13,634 nt of DNA from NCBI GenBank assembly GCA_964398985.1, contig CAYNOS010000051.1, forward strand, positions 1-13,634, in the 5' to 3' direction. The DNA is from CAYMRL01 sp964398985. Lineage in GTDB: Bacteria; Deinococcota; Deinococci; Deinococcales; Trueperaceae. Made by a program: the position numbers and the translations under genes. The notes beneath the pieces are model-generated. The model was not told the origin of the DNA, did no database searches, and worked only from the letters and a program-made list of their open reading frames with translations. Numbering within the stretch: the first letter of the stretch is position 1; every line of letters begins with the position of its first letter. Positions 1 to 7,877 of the stretch are shown piece by piece.

Positions 1-1
1 T

Positions 2-58
2 TACGGGCTCACATACCTCGAACAGGCGTTGTCGAAGCAACGTTATGAGAGGCTCTAG
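2..58 (+). CDS. C-terminal end of an unidentified upstream gene (partial)
   Basis: Reading frame 2 is open from the left edge to a TAG at 56-58. It encodes about 18 residues (YGLTYLEQALSKQRYERL) that look like the end of a helical protein. Third codon positions are mostly G or C, as in the confident genes here, while the competing frame ending in TGA at 46-48 is AT-rich in that position. If real, it overlaps the ATG of the next gene by 14 bases, suggesting the cluster began further upstream. Too little is visible to name a function. Confidence 0.4.
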   Translation, partial: YGLTYLEQALSKQRYERL

Positions 59-797
59 ATCACTAGACTTCGCCGTGGTTCCGACCGAACTGCGGCACGC
101 GGAAGGCGTCTACGATGTCGTCCGGCTGGCCAACGGCTACCCGACGGATCGCTACTGCCACTGCATCAACCCGGCGGCCGTGGCCGAGCAACTCGAGCGG
201 TTCCCGGAGGGACAGTTCGTGGCTGTCGCCTACCAGGACGGCCGCGAGAAGGTCATCGGCATGGGCACCACGATGCTGACGCGGCGGTCGCCTGACGACA
301 CGCCGCTGCCTTGGTACCCGATGATCGGCAGTTTCGGGCTGCGCAACCACGACCCGGAGGGCGACTGGCTCTACGGCGTCGAGCTCGCCGTGCACCCCGA
401 TCACCAGCGGCAAGGGGTCGGTTCGGCGCTCTACACCGCCCGCCTCGGACTCATCGACGAGCTCAAGCTCAAGGGCTGGTACGCCGGCGGGATGCTGATG
501 GGGTACTGCGATCATCGCGACGAGATGACCCCTGAGGAGTACGCCGAGAAGGTCATCAGCGGCGAGCTGACCGACCCGACTGTGAGCATGCAGCTCCACA
601 ACGGCCTCAAGCCGCGCGGCGTCATCACCGAGTACTACCCGGAGTGGAAGGCCGGCCACGCCGCAGTGCTGCTGGTGTACGAGGGCGAGAAGCCAGCAGT
701 CGCGAAGCGGGTCCGCAGGCCCCACCGCGCGACGCGACCGGGCGAGGGACGCCCGGGGCTGAGCGCGCCGGCCGCCATCACCACCAGGACACGCTGA
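45..797 (+). CDS. GNAT family N-acetyltransferase
   Basis: Predicted cytoplasmic acetyl-CoA-dependent acyltransferase of 250 residues. The GNAT motif A is clear at 113-132 (ELAVHPDHQRQGVGSALY), with the acetyl-CoA pyrophosphate-binding Q-x-x-G-x-G at 121-126. The segment at about 160-200 (EEYAEKVISGELTDPTVS, then QLHNGLKPRGVITEYYPEW) resembles, from memory, the GNAT domain fused in some bacteria to a carbon-nitrogen hydrolase (nitrilase-like) domain; here it stands alone. The last 35 residues are an Arg/Pro/Ala-rich tail without a recognisable domain. ATG at 45 keeps the first beta strand; GTG at 75 would cut into it. No strong ribosome-binding site is visible. The next gene starts 19 bases downstream, so co-transcription with the amine-catabolic genes is likely. 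The substrate cannot be read from sequence; a polyamine or amino compound would fit the neighbours, as inference only. Confidence 0.85.
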   Translation: MRGSRSLDFAVVPTELRHAEGVYDVVRLANGYPTDRYCHCINPAAVAEQLERFPEGQFVAVAYQDGREKVIGMGTTMLTRRSPDDTPLPWYPMIGSFGLRNHDPEGDWLYGVELAVHPDHQRQGVGSALYTARLGLIDELKLKGWYAGGMLMGYCDHRDEMTPEEYAEKVISGELTDPTVSMQLHNGLKPRGVITEYYPEWKAGHAAVLLVYEGEKPAVAKRVRRPHRATRPGEGRPGLSAPAAITTRTR

Positions 798-816
798 GAG
801 CGCGGTCGGCTGAGCC

Positions 817-2121
817 GTGGCGACGGACGTAGAGAGCGTCGACGTTCTCGTCCTCGGAGCGGGCGTCGCCGGACTGGCGGCCGCCCAGGGTCTGCTTCAC
901 GACGACCTCGACGTCCTCGTTCTCGAGGCCCGTGACCGCCTCGGAGGGCGAGCCCATTCGGACAAGTCGTTCGCGGGCTTCCCGATCGAGCTGGGGGCCG
1001 AGTACGTCCACGGCGAGCGCGCCGCGACCTGGCGGCTGATCGACGAGCTAGGCTTGCGCACGATCCGCTGGAACAAGGAAGACGACTCGTGGGTGAGGCT
1101 GGCCGACGGCCGCCGCCTGCTGATGGCGGAGGCGCGAGCGTTGAGCCCGGAGCTCGACTTCAGCCGCGAGTGGCGGTGGCCCGAGCTGCCGCCTCGGCCG
1201 TTCGAGTCGTTCGGAGCCTACCTTCAGCGCTCGGGCGCCAGCCGCGAGACGCTCGACTACGTGAGGCGCGCCTTCGCCAACGCCGCCGGCGAGTCGCTGC
1301 GGCACCTGGACGCCACCGCCATGCTTGCGCAGGTCCAAGGGGTCGTCGACGGCGTCGAGGACTTCCGGATGCTCGACGGCTATGCGGCCATCGTCGAAGC
1401 GCTCGGCATCGGCCTCGAGATACGCACCCGCAGCGAGGTCGTGAGGGTGGCTCAGGCCGGGAGGCGCGTGCTGGTGGACGTCGCCGACGGTTCTCGTTTC
1501 GACGCTGCCGCCGTCATCGTCACCCTGCCGGTGGGCGTGCTGCAGGCGGGCGGCATCGAGTTCGACCCTCCTTTGGGGCCCGCCAAGCGCGCCGCCTTGA
1601 CCGGACTCGGCATGGGACCGGTTGCGAAGCTCATCTACCGCTTCGCCGAGCACCTGACGCCTCCCGACATCAAGGCGGTCTACGCCGCCGGCAATCCCCC
1701 GATGTGGTGGTCGCCGTCGGTCGGACAGGAGACCGATGCCACCGTCTGGACGGCCCAGGTCTCCGGCGACGGGGCGGTGGAGCTGCTGCGCTTCGGTAAC
1801 GAGGACGCTCTCGAGCGCGGTCTCGAGGCGTTGCGTCTGGAGCTTGGCCGCCCGGGCTTGCGGCCCCTGTCGGCGCTCTGTGTCGATTGGACGGCCGACG
1901 AGTTCGCGCGCGGCGGCTACAGCTACGTGCGGCCCGGCGCGCACGGCGCCAGGGAGTTGCTGGCCGCCGCCACGCCGCCGCTCTTCTGGGCCGGCGAGGC
2001 GACGGCTCCCGAGCCGCGCGCGGCGACCGTGCAGGGAGCCCTGCTGAGCGGTGAACGCGCTGCCAGCGAGGTTCGAGCAGCGCTGGGGTTGGCGTTGGCC
2101 GACGCGGCGCAGCCGGGCTAG
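817..2121 (+). CDS. FAD-dependent amine oxidase (flavin monoamine oxidase family)
   Basis: A 434-residue flavoenzyme predicted to oxidise an amine to an imine/aldehyde with release of H2O2, in the cytoplasm (no signal peptide). The N-terminal FAD-binding Rossmann fold has G-x-G-x-x-G at 14-19, the ribose-binding acidic residue E37 in LVLEARDRLGGR, and the family motif ELGAEYVHG at 58-66. The C-terminal FAD-contacting segments are also present: GGYSYVRPG at 366-374, WAGEAT at 391-396 and TVQGALLSG at 404-412. Length is typical for bacterial monoamine or putrescine oxidases. It starts at GTG 817, 19 bases after the acetyltransferase gene, with only a weak ribosome-binding site. Directly downstream lie a GabT-like transaminase and an aldehyde dehydrogenase, suggesting putrescine or a related amine as substrate. 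Substrate is inference; the family is secure. A desaturase or another member of the amine oxidase superfamily is less likely. Confidence 0.88.
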   Translation: MATDVESVDVLVLGAGVAGLAAAQGLLHDDLDVLVLEARDRLGGRAHSDKSFAGFPIELGAEYVHGERAATWRLIDELGLRTIRWNKEDDSWVRLADGRRLLMAEARALSPELDFSREWRWPELPPRPFESFGAYLQRSGASRETLDYVRRAFANAAGESLRHLDATAMLAQVQGVVDGVEDFRMLDGYAAIVEALGIGLEIRTRSEVVRVAQAGRRVLVDVADGSRFDAAAVIVTLPVGVLQAGGIEFDPPLGPAKRAALTGLGMGPVAKLIYRFAEHLTPPDIKAVYAAGNPPMWWSPSVGQETDATVWTAQVSGDGAVELLRFGNEDALERGLEALRLELGRPGLRPLSALCVDWTADEFARGGYSYVRPGAHGARELLAAATPPLFWAGEATAPEPRAATVQGALLSGERAASEVRAALGLALADAAQPG

Positions 2122-2166
2122 TCTCAAGGAAGATCACAGACCGGGGGCTCCGGCCATCCCGAGAGA

Positions 2167-2173
2167 GAGAGGG
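2167..2173 (+). promoter_or_regulatory. Ribosome-binding site of the aminotransferase gene
   Basis: The purine run GAGAGGG ends a longer GA repeat (2161-2173) and lies six bases before the GTG at 2180. It supports that GTG as the start. The repeated GA units could in principle slip in length. Confidence 0.6.
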
Positions 2174-2179
2174 TGAAGC

Positions 2180-3538
2180 GTGCCTCGCATCGAGCTGGTC
2201 ACCGAGGTTCCCGGACCCAAGAGCAGGGAGCTCGCCGCCAGGCGTGACCGCGCCGGGGCGCGTGGAGCTGCGCGCCTGACCGACGTCGCGGTCGCCAGCG
2301 CCCACGGCTCTCTGGTCACCGACGTCGACGGCAACACACTGCTCGACTTCGCCGGCGGCATCGGGGTGTTGGCCGTCGGCCACACGCCCGCGCGCGTCGT
2401 CGAGGCCGTCAAGGATCAGGCGGAGCGGTTGCTCCACATGTGCGCGATCGTCGCCAACTACGAGCCGCATGTGGCGCTGCTCGAGCGCCTCGTGGCCGTG
2501 GGGCCCGGCGATTTCCCGAAGAAGGCCGTGGTTCTCAACTCCGGAGCCGAGGCGATCGAGACTGCCGTCAAGATCGCCCGTGCGCACACCCGGCGCCAGG
2601 CGATCGTGGTGTTCGAGGGCGGCTATCACGGCCGCACCAACCTGACGCTGGCGATGACCAGCAAGTACGGGCTGTTCAAGAGCGGCTTCGGGCCGTTCGC
2701 CCCGGAGGTCTACCGGTTGCCGATGCCGAACGTCTACCGGCGGCCGGCTGCGCTGAGCGAGGAACAGTACGTGGCCGAGGCCGTCGCGGCCCTCGACCGG
2801 GCGATGGTGGCCCAGGTGGATCCAGCGGCCGTCGCCGCGTTCGTCATCGAGCCGGTGCAGGGGGAGGGCGGCTTCGTCCCGGTTCCCAAGGCCTTCCTGG
2901 AGCGGTTGCGGGCGATCGCGTCCGCCTCGGGAGCGGTGTTGGTCGCCGACGAGGTGCAGAGCGGCCTGGGACGCACCGGCGAGCTGTGGGCCGTCGATCA
3001 CTACGGCGTGGTGCCGGACCTGACCGTGACCGCGAAGTCGCTCGGCGCCGGGATGCCGGTCGCGGCGGTGATCGGCCGCGCCGAGATCATGGACGCCCCG
3101 CACCCTGGCGGTCTCGGCGGCACCTACTCCGGCAACCCGTTGGCCTGTGTCGCGGCGCTGGAGGCTCTCGACATGATCACCGACCCGGCGTTCCTCGCCG
3201 GCGCCAGGCGGCTGGGGGCGCGGCTCAGATCGGCGCTGGAAGACATCGCCGCGACGCAGCCGACCGTCGGCGAGGTGCGCGGGCTGGGTCCGATGCTGGC
3301 GCTCGAGTTCGTCAAGGACCGGCGGAGCAAGGAACCCTTCCCCGAGCTGGTGCTCGAGATCACCAAGCAGGCCCTGGCTCGCGGCCTCATCGTGATCAGG
3401 GCGGGCCTCTACTCCAACTGCATTCGGCTGCTGCCGCCGCTGGATCTCGCCGATGACCTCGCCGACGAGGGCCTCGAAGTGCTGCGCGAGTCGATCGCCG
3501 CAGCCGTGGCGAAGCAGCTGGCAGGGAGCCCGGCCTAG
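2180..3538 (+). CDS. gabT: Class III PLP aminotransferase, 4-aminobutyrate aminotransferase-like
   Basis: A 452-residue pyridoxal-phosphate enzyme predicted to move the amino group of 4-aminobutyrate, or a close omega-amino acid, to 2-oxoglutarate, giving succinate semialdehyde. Class III landmarks occur in order: the PLP phosphate-binding SGAEA at 121-125, GYHGRT at 148-153, EPVQGEGG at 224-231, DEVQSGLGRTG at 257-267 with D257 contacting the PLP ring nitrogen, the Schiff-base lysine K286 in TVTAKSLGAGMP, and GGTYSGNPLA near 315-324. Length and motifs fit GabT better than ornithine or acetylornithine transaminases, but 5-aminovalerate or beta-alanine cannot be excluded. It starts at GTG with a purine-rich ribosome-binding site. 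Its TAG abuts the GTG of the aldehyde dehydrogenase with no gap, so the two are very probably one operon and act in sequence. Confidence 0.88.
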   Translation: MPRIELVTEVPGPKSRELAARRDRAGARGAARLTDVAVASAHGSLVTDVDGNTLLDFAGGIGVLAVGHTPARVVEAVKDQAERLLHMCAIVANYEPHVALLERLVAVGPGDFPKKAVVLNSGAEAIETAVKIARAHTRRQAIVVFEGGYHGRTNLTLAMTSKYGLFKSGFGPFAPEVYRLPMPNVYRRPAALSEEQYVAEAVAALDRAMVAQVDPAAVAAFVIEPVQGEGGFVPVPKAFLERLRAIASASGAVLVADEVQSGLGRTGELWAVDHYGVVPDLTVTAKSLGAGMPVAAVIGRAEIMDAPHPGGLGGTYSGNPLACVAALEALDMITDPAFLAGARRLGARLRSALEDIAATQPTVGEVRGLGPMLALEFVKDRRSKEPFPELVLEITKQALARGLIVIRAGLYSNCIRLLPPLDLADDLADEGLEVLRESIAAAVAKQLAGSPA

Positions 3539-4987
3539 GTGGACGGGTTCGAACCGCTTCAGCTGATCGGTGGCAAGTGGCTCGGCGCCGCCGAAGGGGG
3601 CACCTGGGACCTCGTCGACCCAGGCAGCGAAGCCGTGATCGACAGCGTGCCGTTCGGTGGCGCGGCCGACGCCGCTGCCGCCGTCGACGCCGCCGCTGCC
3701 GCGTTCCGCGGCTGGGCGGCGCGGACCGCATACGAGCGAGCTGCCGTGCTCGAGGGTGCTGCCGATTGGATCCGGTCGCACGTCGAAGAGCTGGCGCGGC
3801 TCACCACCGAGGAGTCGGGCAAGCCGCTCTCGGAGAGTCGCGGGGAGTGGCTGTCGGCGACGACCTACCTGACGTGGTTCGCCGGTGAAGGCGTGAGGGC
3901 CTACGGGCGCACGGTGCCGCCGCGGGCGGCCGGTCGTCGCATCTTCGTCCAGCCGCAGCCGCTCGGCGTGATCGCCACCGTCACCGCCTGGAACTTCCCC
4001 GTCTACAACCTCGTGAGGACCTGGGCCGCCGCGCTGGCCGCCGGCAACACGGTCGTCGGGAGACCGTCGGAGTTCACCCCGCGCTCGGCGATGCTGCTCG
4101 GTCGCGCGCTCACCGAAGGCGGCGCCCCGCCAGGCGTCATCAATGTCGTCAACGGCGACCCGGCCGCCATGGCCGACGTCTTCATGGGCGACCGCCGCGT
4201 GCGCAAGCTGGCCTTCACCGGTAGCGTCAGGGTGGGCAAGTTGCTCCTCGACGGGGCCTCCCGCACGCTCACGCGGCTGGCTCTGGAACTCGGCGGCAAC
4301 GCTCCCGTGATCGTCTTCCCCGACGCCAAGGACCTCGGCCGCCTGGCCTCGTTGACCGCGCGCTTCAAGGTGCGCAACGCGGGCCAGGTGTGCATCGCCC
4401 CGCAGCGCCTCTTCGTGCACGAGAGCGTCGCCGAGGAGTTCACCGACGCCGTCGCGCGCGCGATGGAGGGCTTGGTGGTCGGACACGGGCTCGAGGCCAA
4501 CACCGAGGTCGGGCCCTTGATCAACGCCAAGCAGCGCGAGCGGGTCGAGGAGCTCGTCGCCAGGACCGTGGCTGCCGGCGGCAGGTTGGTCGCAGGCGGC
4601 GAGCGGTTGCAGAGGCGCGGCTACTTCTACGCTCCGACGGTGGTCGACCGCCTCGTCCCTGGCATGCCGCTGTTCGATGAGGAGGTCTTCGGGCCGGTGC
4701 TGAGCGTCGCCAGTTTCGGCACCGTCGACGAGGTCGTCGCCATGGCCAACGCTTCGGAAGCGGGGCTGGCGGCCTACTTGTTCACGCAGGACCTCAACAC
4801 TGCGCTGCTGGTGTCCGAGCAACTCGAGTGCGGGATGGTCGGCGTCAACGACTGGATGCCCGTCACCGCCGAGGCGCCGTTCGGTGGCGTCAAGGGCAGC
4901 GGCATGGGTCGCGAGACCGGTTCCGAGGGCTTGTCAGAGTACCTCGAGCACAAATCCGTCTTCATAGGTGGCGTGAGCCTGGATTGA
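3539..4987 (+). CDS. gabD: NAD(P)-dependent aldehyde dehydrogenase, succinate-semialdehyde dehydrogenase-like
   Basis: A 482-residue aldehyde dehydrogenase, predicted to oxidise succinate semialdehyde from the preceding transaminase to succinate. Visible family features are TAWNFP at 149-154 (oxyanion-hole N152), FTGSVRVG at 226-233, the general base E250 in ELGGN, the nucleophile C285 in AGQVCIAPQR, and EEVFGPVL in the C-terminal half. One oddity: the lysine that normally begins KPSE and contacts the cofactor is arginine here (GRPSEFTP, R175). The start is a GTG immediately after the upstream TAG, so translation is probably coupled. Neighbours point to 4-aminobutyrate or amine catabolism, in which this enzyme might also oxidise the amino-aldehyde made by the amine oxidase. 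The family call is firm; the exact substrate is inference. Confidence 0.88.
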   Translation: MDGFEPLQLIGGKWLGAAEGGTWDLVDPGSEAVIDSVPFGGAADAAAAVDAAAAAFRGWAARTAYERAAVLEGAADWIRSHVEELARLTTEESGKPLSESRGEWLSATTYLTWFAGEGVRAYGRTVPPRAAGRRIFVQPQPLGVIATVTAWNFPVYNLVRTWAAALAAGNTVVGRPSEFTPRSAMLLGRALTEGGAPPGVINVVNGDPAAMADVFMGDRRVRKLAFTGSVRVGKLLLDGASRTLTRLALELGGNAPVIVFPDAKDLGRLASLTARFKVRNAGQVCIAPQRLFVHESVAEEFTDAVARAMEGLVVGHGLEANTEVGPLINAKQRERVEELVARTVAAGGRLVAGGERLQRRGYFYAPTVVDRLVPGMPLFDEEVFGPVLSVASFGTVDEVVAMANASEAGLAAYLFTQDLNTALLVSEQLECGMVGVNDWMPVTAEAPFGGVKGSGMGRETGSEGLSEYLEHKSVFIGGVSLD

Positions 4988-5025
4988 GTCGCCGTCCGCG
5001 ATGATGGTGGGGCGGTCGGTCGCGG

Positions 5026-5031
5026 TAGAAT
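5026..5031 (+). promoter_or_regulatory. Possible -10 box of the transporter gene
   Basis: TAGAAT matches the TATAAT consensus at five of six positions and lies 13 bases before the ATG at 5045, which would give an untranslated leader of about seven bases. No TTGACA-like -35 is seen at the right distance. The 57-base gap after the aldehyde dehydrogenase gene fits a new transcription unit. Confidence 0.45.
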
Positions 5032-5044
5032 CCCGGCTACGGCC

Positions 5045-6412
5045 ATGAAGCCACCGCTCGCTAGGCCATCCAGATCGAGAAGCCGCAGTACCTTCGAGCC
5101 CGTCGAATCAAGTCCTCAGGTCAAGCGCACGATGCGTTTGTCGCTGGTCGAGGGCGGCTTGGTGCAGGCGGTCTTGAACTGGACCACCGGCAGCGTGCTG
5201 GTCGGGTACCTGCTGCACCTCGGCGCCTCCCCCTTTCACATCGGGATGCTGTCGAGCGTCCCGTTCCTGGCGCAGGTCTCGGCGCCGTTCGCCGCGATCC
5301 TGTCGGGATGGCTCGGCCACCGGCGCCGGCTGACGGCGCTCGTCGCCACGCTCAGTCGCGCGACCTGGGTGCTGGCCGCCTTTCTGCCGCAACTGGCGGT
5401 CCCGGAGGCGTTGAAGCCGACGCTGCTGGTCGCGCTGGTGCTGTTCGCCAGCCTCTTCCAATCGGCGGCCGCCACCTTGTGGACGGCCTGGATGGGAGAG
5501 GTGGTGCCGGACAAGGTCCGCGGCCGTTACTTCGGCTTGCGCACCGGGGTCGTCGGCGCGGTCGGTATGGTTGCCAACCTGGCCGCCGGGGCCTTCCTCG
5601 ACCACGTCGCGGCGCCGCTTAGCTTCCAGGTCGTGATGGGCGCGGCCGTGGTGTTCGGTGCGATCGGCATCGCGCTCTACTTCTTCCACTACGACCCGCC
5701 CAGCGAGCGGGTGACGATCAGGGTCAAGGACGTGTTCACGCTGCCGTTCAAGAACCCCAGCTTCAGGCGGCTCTTGGCCTTCGGCGTCTACTGGAACTTC
5801 GTGATCATGCTGGGGGCGCCGTTCGTGTTCCCCTACTTCCTGGAAGAGCTCAGCATGAGCTTCACCTACATCGCGATCTGGACCGCGATCGCGGCCTCGA
5901 CCGCGCTGCTGACGACGACGCTGTGGGGCAGGGTGGCCGACCGCGTCGGCAACCGCCCCGTGCTGGCGATCTGCACCTTCCTGGCCGGGGCGGCCCTGCC
6001 GAGCATGTGGATCGCCGCCGGCTACTTCGGCAGCCTCGGCTTCGTCTGGGTGTCGGCGGTCAACGACGCTATCGCCTGGGGCGGGATCGGGCCGGCAGTC
6101 TTCAACCTGATCCTGGTCATCGCGCCGCGCGAAGGGCGCGTCGCCTACGTCGCGATGTTCTCGTTGGTCGGCGGCCTGGCCGGCTTCGTGGGGGGCACCT
6201 TGTCGGCGCCGCTCCTGTCCCTCTTCCAGTCGCTCGCGGTCGAGGGCTCGCGCTGGACGGGCTATCACAGCCTGTTCCTCGTCACCGGCGTGGGCCGGAT
6301 GCTCGCGTGGCTGTGGGTGACCCGCATCAAGGAGCCCAACGCCTGGCGCACGCGCGACCTGCTGCGCGGGGCCGTGCCCTGGCCCCGAAGGTTCGGGCCC
6401 GGCCCCAGCTGA
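5045..6412 (+). CDS. Major facilitator superfamily transporter
   Basis: A 455-residue inner-membrane protein with about 12 hydrophobic segments in two halves, separated by a charged central loop (about 216-240: YDPPSERVTIRVKD). The MFS loop signature appears as SGWLGHRRRL (87-96) in the first half and WGRVADRVGNRP (294-305) in the second. PDKVRGRYFG at 155-164 resembles the loop before the fifth segment in several exporter-like families. The first 29 residues are polar and rich in Arg/Ser. ATG at 5132 (M30) is an alternative start that would remove that tail, but the -10-like TAGAAT favours 5045. The lyase gene follows after 34 bases, so transporter and enzyme are probably co-transcribed and may serve the same compound. 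Substrate and direction of transport cannot be judged. Confidence 0.85.
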   Translation: MKPPLARPSRSRSRSTFEPVESSPQVKRTMRLSLVEGGLVQAVLNWTTGSVLVGYLLHLGASPFHIGMLSSVPFLAQVSAPFAAILSGWLGHRRRLTALVATLSRATWVLAAFLPQLAVPEALKPTLLVALVLFASLFQSAAATLWTAWMGEVVPDKVRGRYFGLRTGVVGAVGMVANLAAGAFLDHVAAPLSFQVVMGAAVVFGAIGIALYFFHYDPPSERVTIRVKDVFTLPFKNPSFRRLLAFGVYWNFVIMLGAPFVFPYFLEELSMSFTYIAIWTAIAASTALLTTTLWGRVADRVGNRPVLAICTFLAGAALPSMWIAAGYFGSLGFVWVSAVNDAIAWGGIGPAVFNLILVIAPREGRVAYVAMFSLVGGLAGFVGGTLSAPLLSLFQSLAVEGSRWTGYHSLFLVTGVGRMLAWLWVTRIKEPNAWRTRDLLRGAVPWPRRFGPGPS

Positions 6413-6434
6413 GCGGTAGGGTGTCCTGACCGAG

Positions 6435-6440
6435 AAGGAG
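6435..6440 (+). promoter_or_regulatory. Shine-Dalgarno site of the lyase gene
   Basis: AAGGAG lies six bases before the ATG at 6447. It is one of the few strong ribosome-binding sites in the window and fixes the start. Its presence fits an internal gene of an operon, in contrast to the leaderless starts elsewhere in the window. Confidence 0.75.
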
Positions 6441-6446
6441 CTGTCG

Positions 6447-7874
6447 ATGGCTTGGCACAAGACCTACCAGGAGCGCGTCCTCGGCCCCGACTTCGTGTTC
6501 GCGGGACGCTTCCTCAGACATCACTTCATAGACGTGATGACGGCCCATCTGGCCGCCGTTGCCAAGCTTCCCCACCTGCAGGCGCCGGCCGATCAGGCGG
6601 CGGTACTCAGGCTGCGCGCCGCGTTGCTGGCGCTGCACGAACGCCCCGCTCCGGAGCGCGAGGACGACGTTCCCGACCTCTACTTCGCTCTCCAGCGCGA
6701 GCTCGAGGAGAGCGTTGGTGACTCGGTCGCGCTGGTGAGGGTCGGGCTCTCGCGCAACGATCTCGACATGACCGTTTACAAGATGCGCGGCCGCGAGCTG
6801 CTGCTCGAGACCGGCGAGCGCTTGAACGCGCTCAGGCGTGCGGTGCTGTCGCTCGCGCAGCAGCACACCGCGACGGTGTTGATCGCCCAGACGCATCATC
6901 AACCCGGCCAGCCGACGACCCTCGCCCACTACCTCTCGGCCGTCGCCGACCTCTTTGCCCGCGACGCCGAGCGGCTCGAGCAGGCCTACGCCCGCCTCAA
7001 CCGCTCGCCGCTGGGAGCGGCCGCCCTGGCGGGCAGCAGCCATCCTCTGGACCGCGAGCTGACCGCCTCCCTCCTCGGCTTCGCGGGGCCGGTCGCCAAC
7101 ACCTACGACGCGGTGGCCGCCGCCGACTGGCAGGTCGACCTGGTGAGCGTGGCGCAGAGCGTCGCCCTCAACGCCAGCCGCCTGGTCTGCGACCTGCTCG
7201 GCTGGAGCTCTGTGGGATGGTTCCGCGTCGACGACTCACTGGTGCAGGGCTCCTCGATCATGCCGCAGAAGCGCAACCCGGTGGCTCTCGAGCACGCCCG
7301 CACGCGCTTCTCGCGCGCGCTGGGCGCCGCCGGCATGGTGCTCTACTCGAGCCACAACATCCCGTTCGCCGACCTCAACGACTTCGGCCCCGACGTGCAG
7401 GGCGCCCTGCAGGCGCAGCATCTGCAGCTGGTCGGCGGGCTCGAGCTGCTCACGGCCTGCCTCAGCGGCGGCGGCTTCGACCTCGCCCGCTTGGAGGCGG
7501 TGGCCGCCGCCAGCGACACGACCGCCACCGAACTGGCGGATGCGTTGGCGAGAGAGGCCGGCCTGTCCTTCCCGCGGGCCCACGCCGTCGCCGCGGCTCT
7601 GGTCAAGCACATGACGGCCGCCGGCAGGCCGTTCACCGAGGCGACGCCGGCGGACCTCGCGGCCGTCGGCGGACCGAGCCTGTCCGCTGCTGCGCTGCGG
7701 GCCGCGATCGACCCGCGCGCCTTCGTGGCCCAGCGCGCCGGCCTCGGGATGCCGGCACCGGCGGTCATGGCCGGGAGGGTGGCGGAGCAGCTCGCGCAAG
7801 TGGCTGACGACGCCGCGAGACTGCAGGCCACCGCGGCCGCAGTGACGAGCGCGCGGACGAGCTTGAGGACCTAG
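6447..7874 (+). CDS. Argininosuccinate lyase-like enzyme (aspartase/fumarase superfamily)
   Basis: A 475-residue lyase of the superfamily that eliminates fumarate from amino- or amide-linked succinyl compounds, usually as a cytoplasmic homotetramer. Three conserved regions are visible: GLSRNDL at 100-106 (compare GRSRNDQ in argininosuccinate lyase), AQTHHQPGQP at 147-156 with the catalytic Thr-His pair at 149-150, and the signature GSSIMPQKRNP at 268-278 with catalytic serine and K275. SPLGAAALAGSSHPLDRE near 187-204 also matches the argininosuccinate lyase pattern. Departures such as SRNDL for SRNDQ, and the pairing with a transporter gene rather than argG, suggest a paralogue acting on another N-succinyl compound. 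Members of this subfamily also include the EDDS lyases. Arginine biosynthesis is still possible. The gene follows the MFS gene by 34 bases and converges on the cyclo-ligase gene with a three-base gap. Confidence 0.8.
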   Translation: MAWHKTYQERVLGPDFVFAGRFLRHHFIDVMTAHLAAVAKLPHLQAPADQAAVLRLRAALLALHERPAPEREDDVPDLYFALQRELEESVGDSVALVRVGLSRNDLDMTVYKMRGRELLLETGERLNALRRAVLSLAQQHTATVLIAQTHHQPGQPTTLAHYLSAVADLFARDAERLEQAYARLNRSPLGAAALAGSSHPLDRELTASLLGFAGPVANTYDAVAAADWQVDLVSVAQSVALNASRLVCDLLGWSSVGWFRVDDSLVQGSSIMPQKRNPVALEHARTRFSRALGAAGMVLYSSHNIPFADLNDFGPDVQGALQAQHLQLVGGLELLTACLSGGGFDLARLEAVAAASDTTATELADALAREAGLSFPRAHAVAAALVKHMTAAGRPFTEATPADLAAVGGPSLSAAALRAAIDPRAFVAQRAGLGMPAPAVMAGRVAEQLAQVADDAARLQATAAAVTSARTSLRT

Positions 7875-7877
7875 CAG

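Noticed and set aside
1670..4822. A 1050-codon open frame on the minus strand
   Set aside because: It lies opposite the amine oxidase, aminotransferase and dehydrogenase genes, all with clear motifs. Long antisense frames are expected in GC-rich DNA with strong third-position bias, and its sequence is low-complexity Arg/Gly/His/Asp-rich.
5108..6460. A 450-codon minus-strand frame opposite the transporter
   Set aside because: Highly biased composition (Gln/Arg/His/Glu) with no motif. It is a shadow of the MFS gene.
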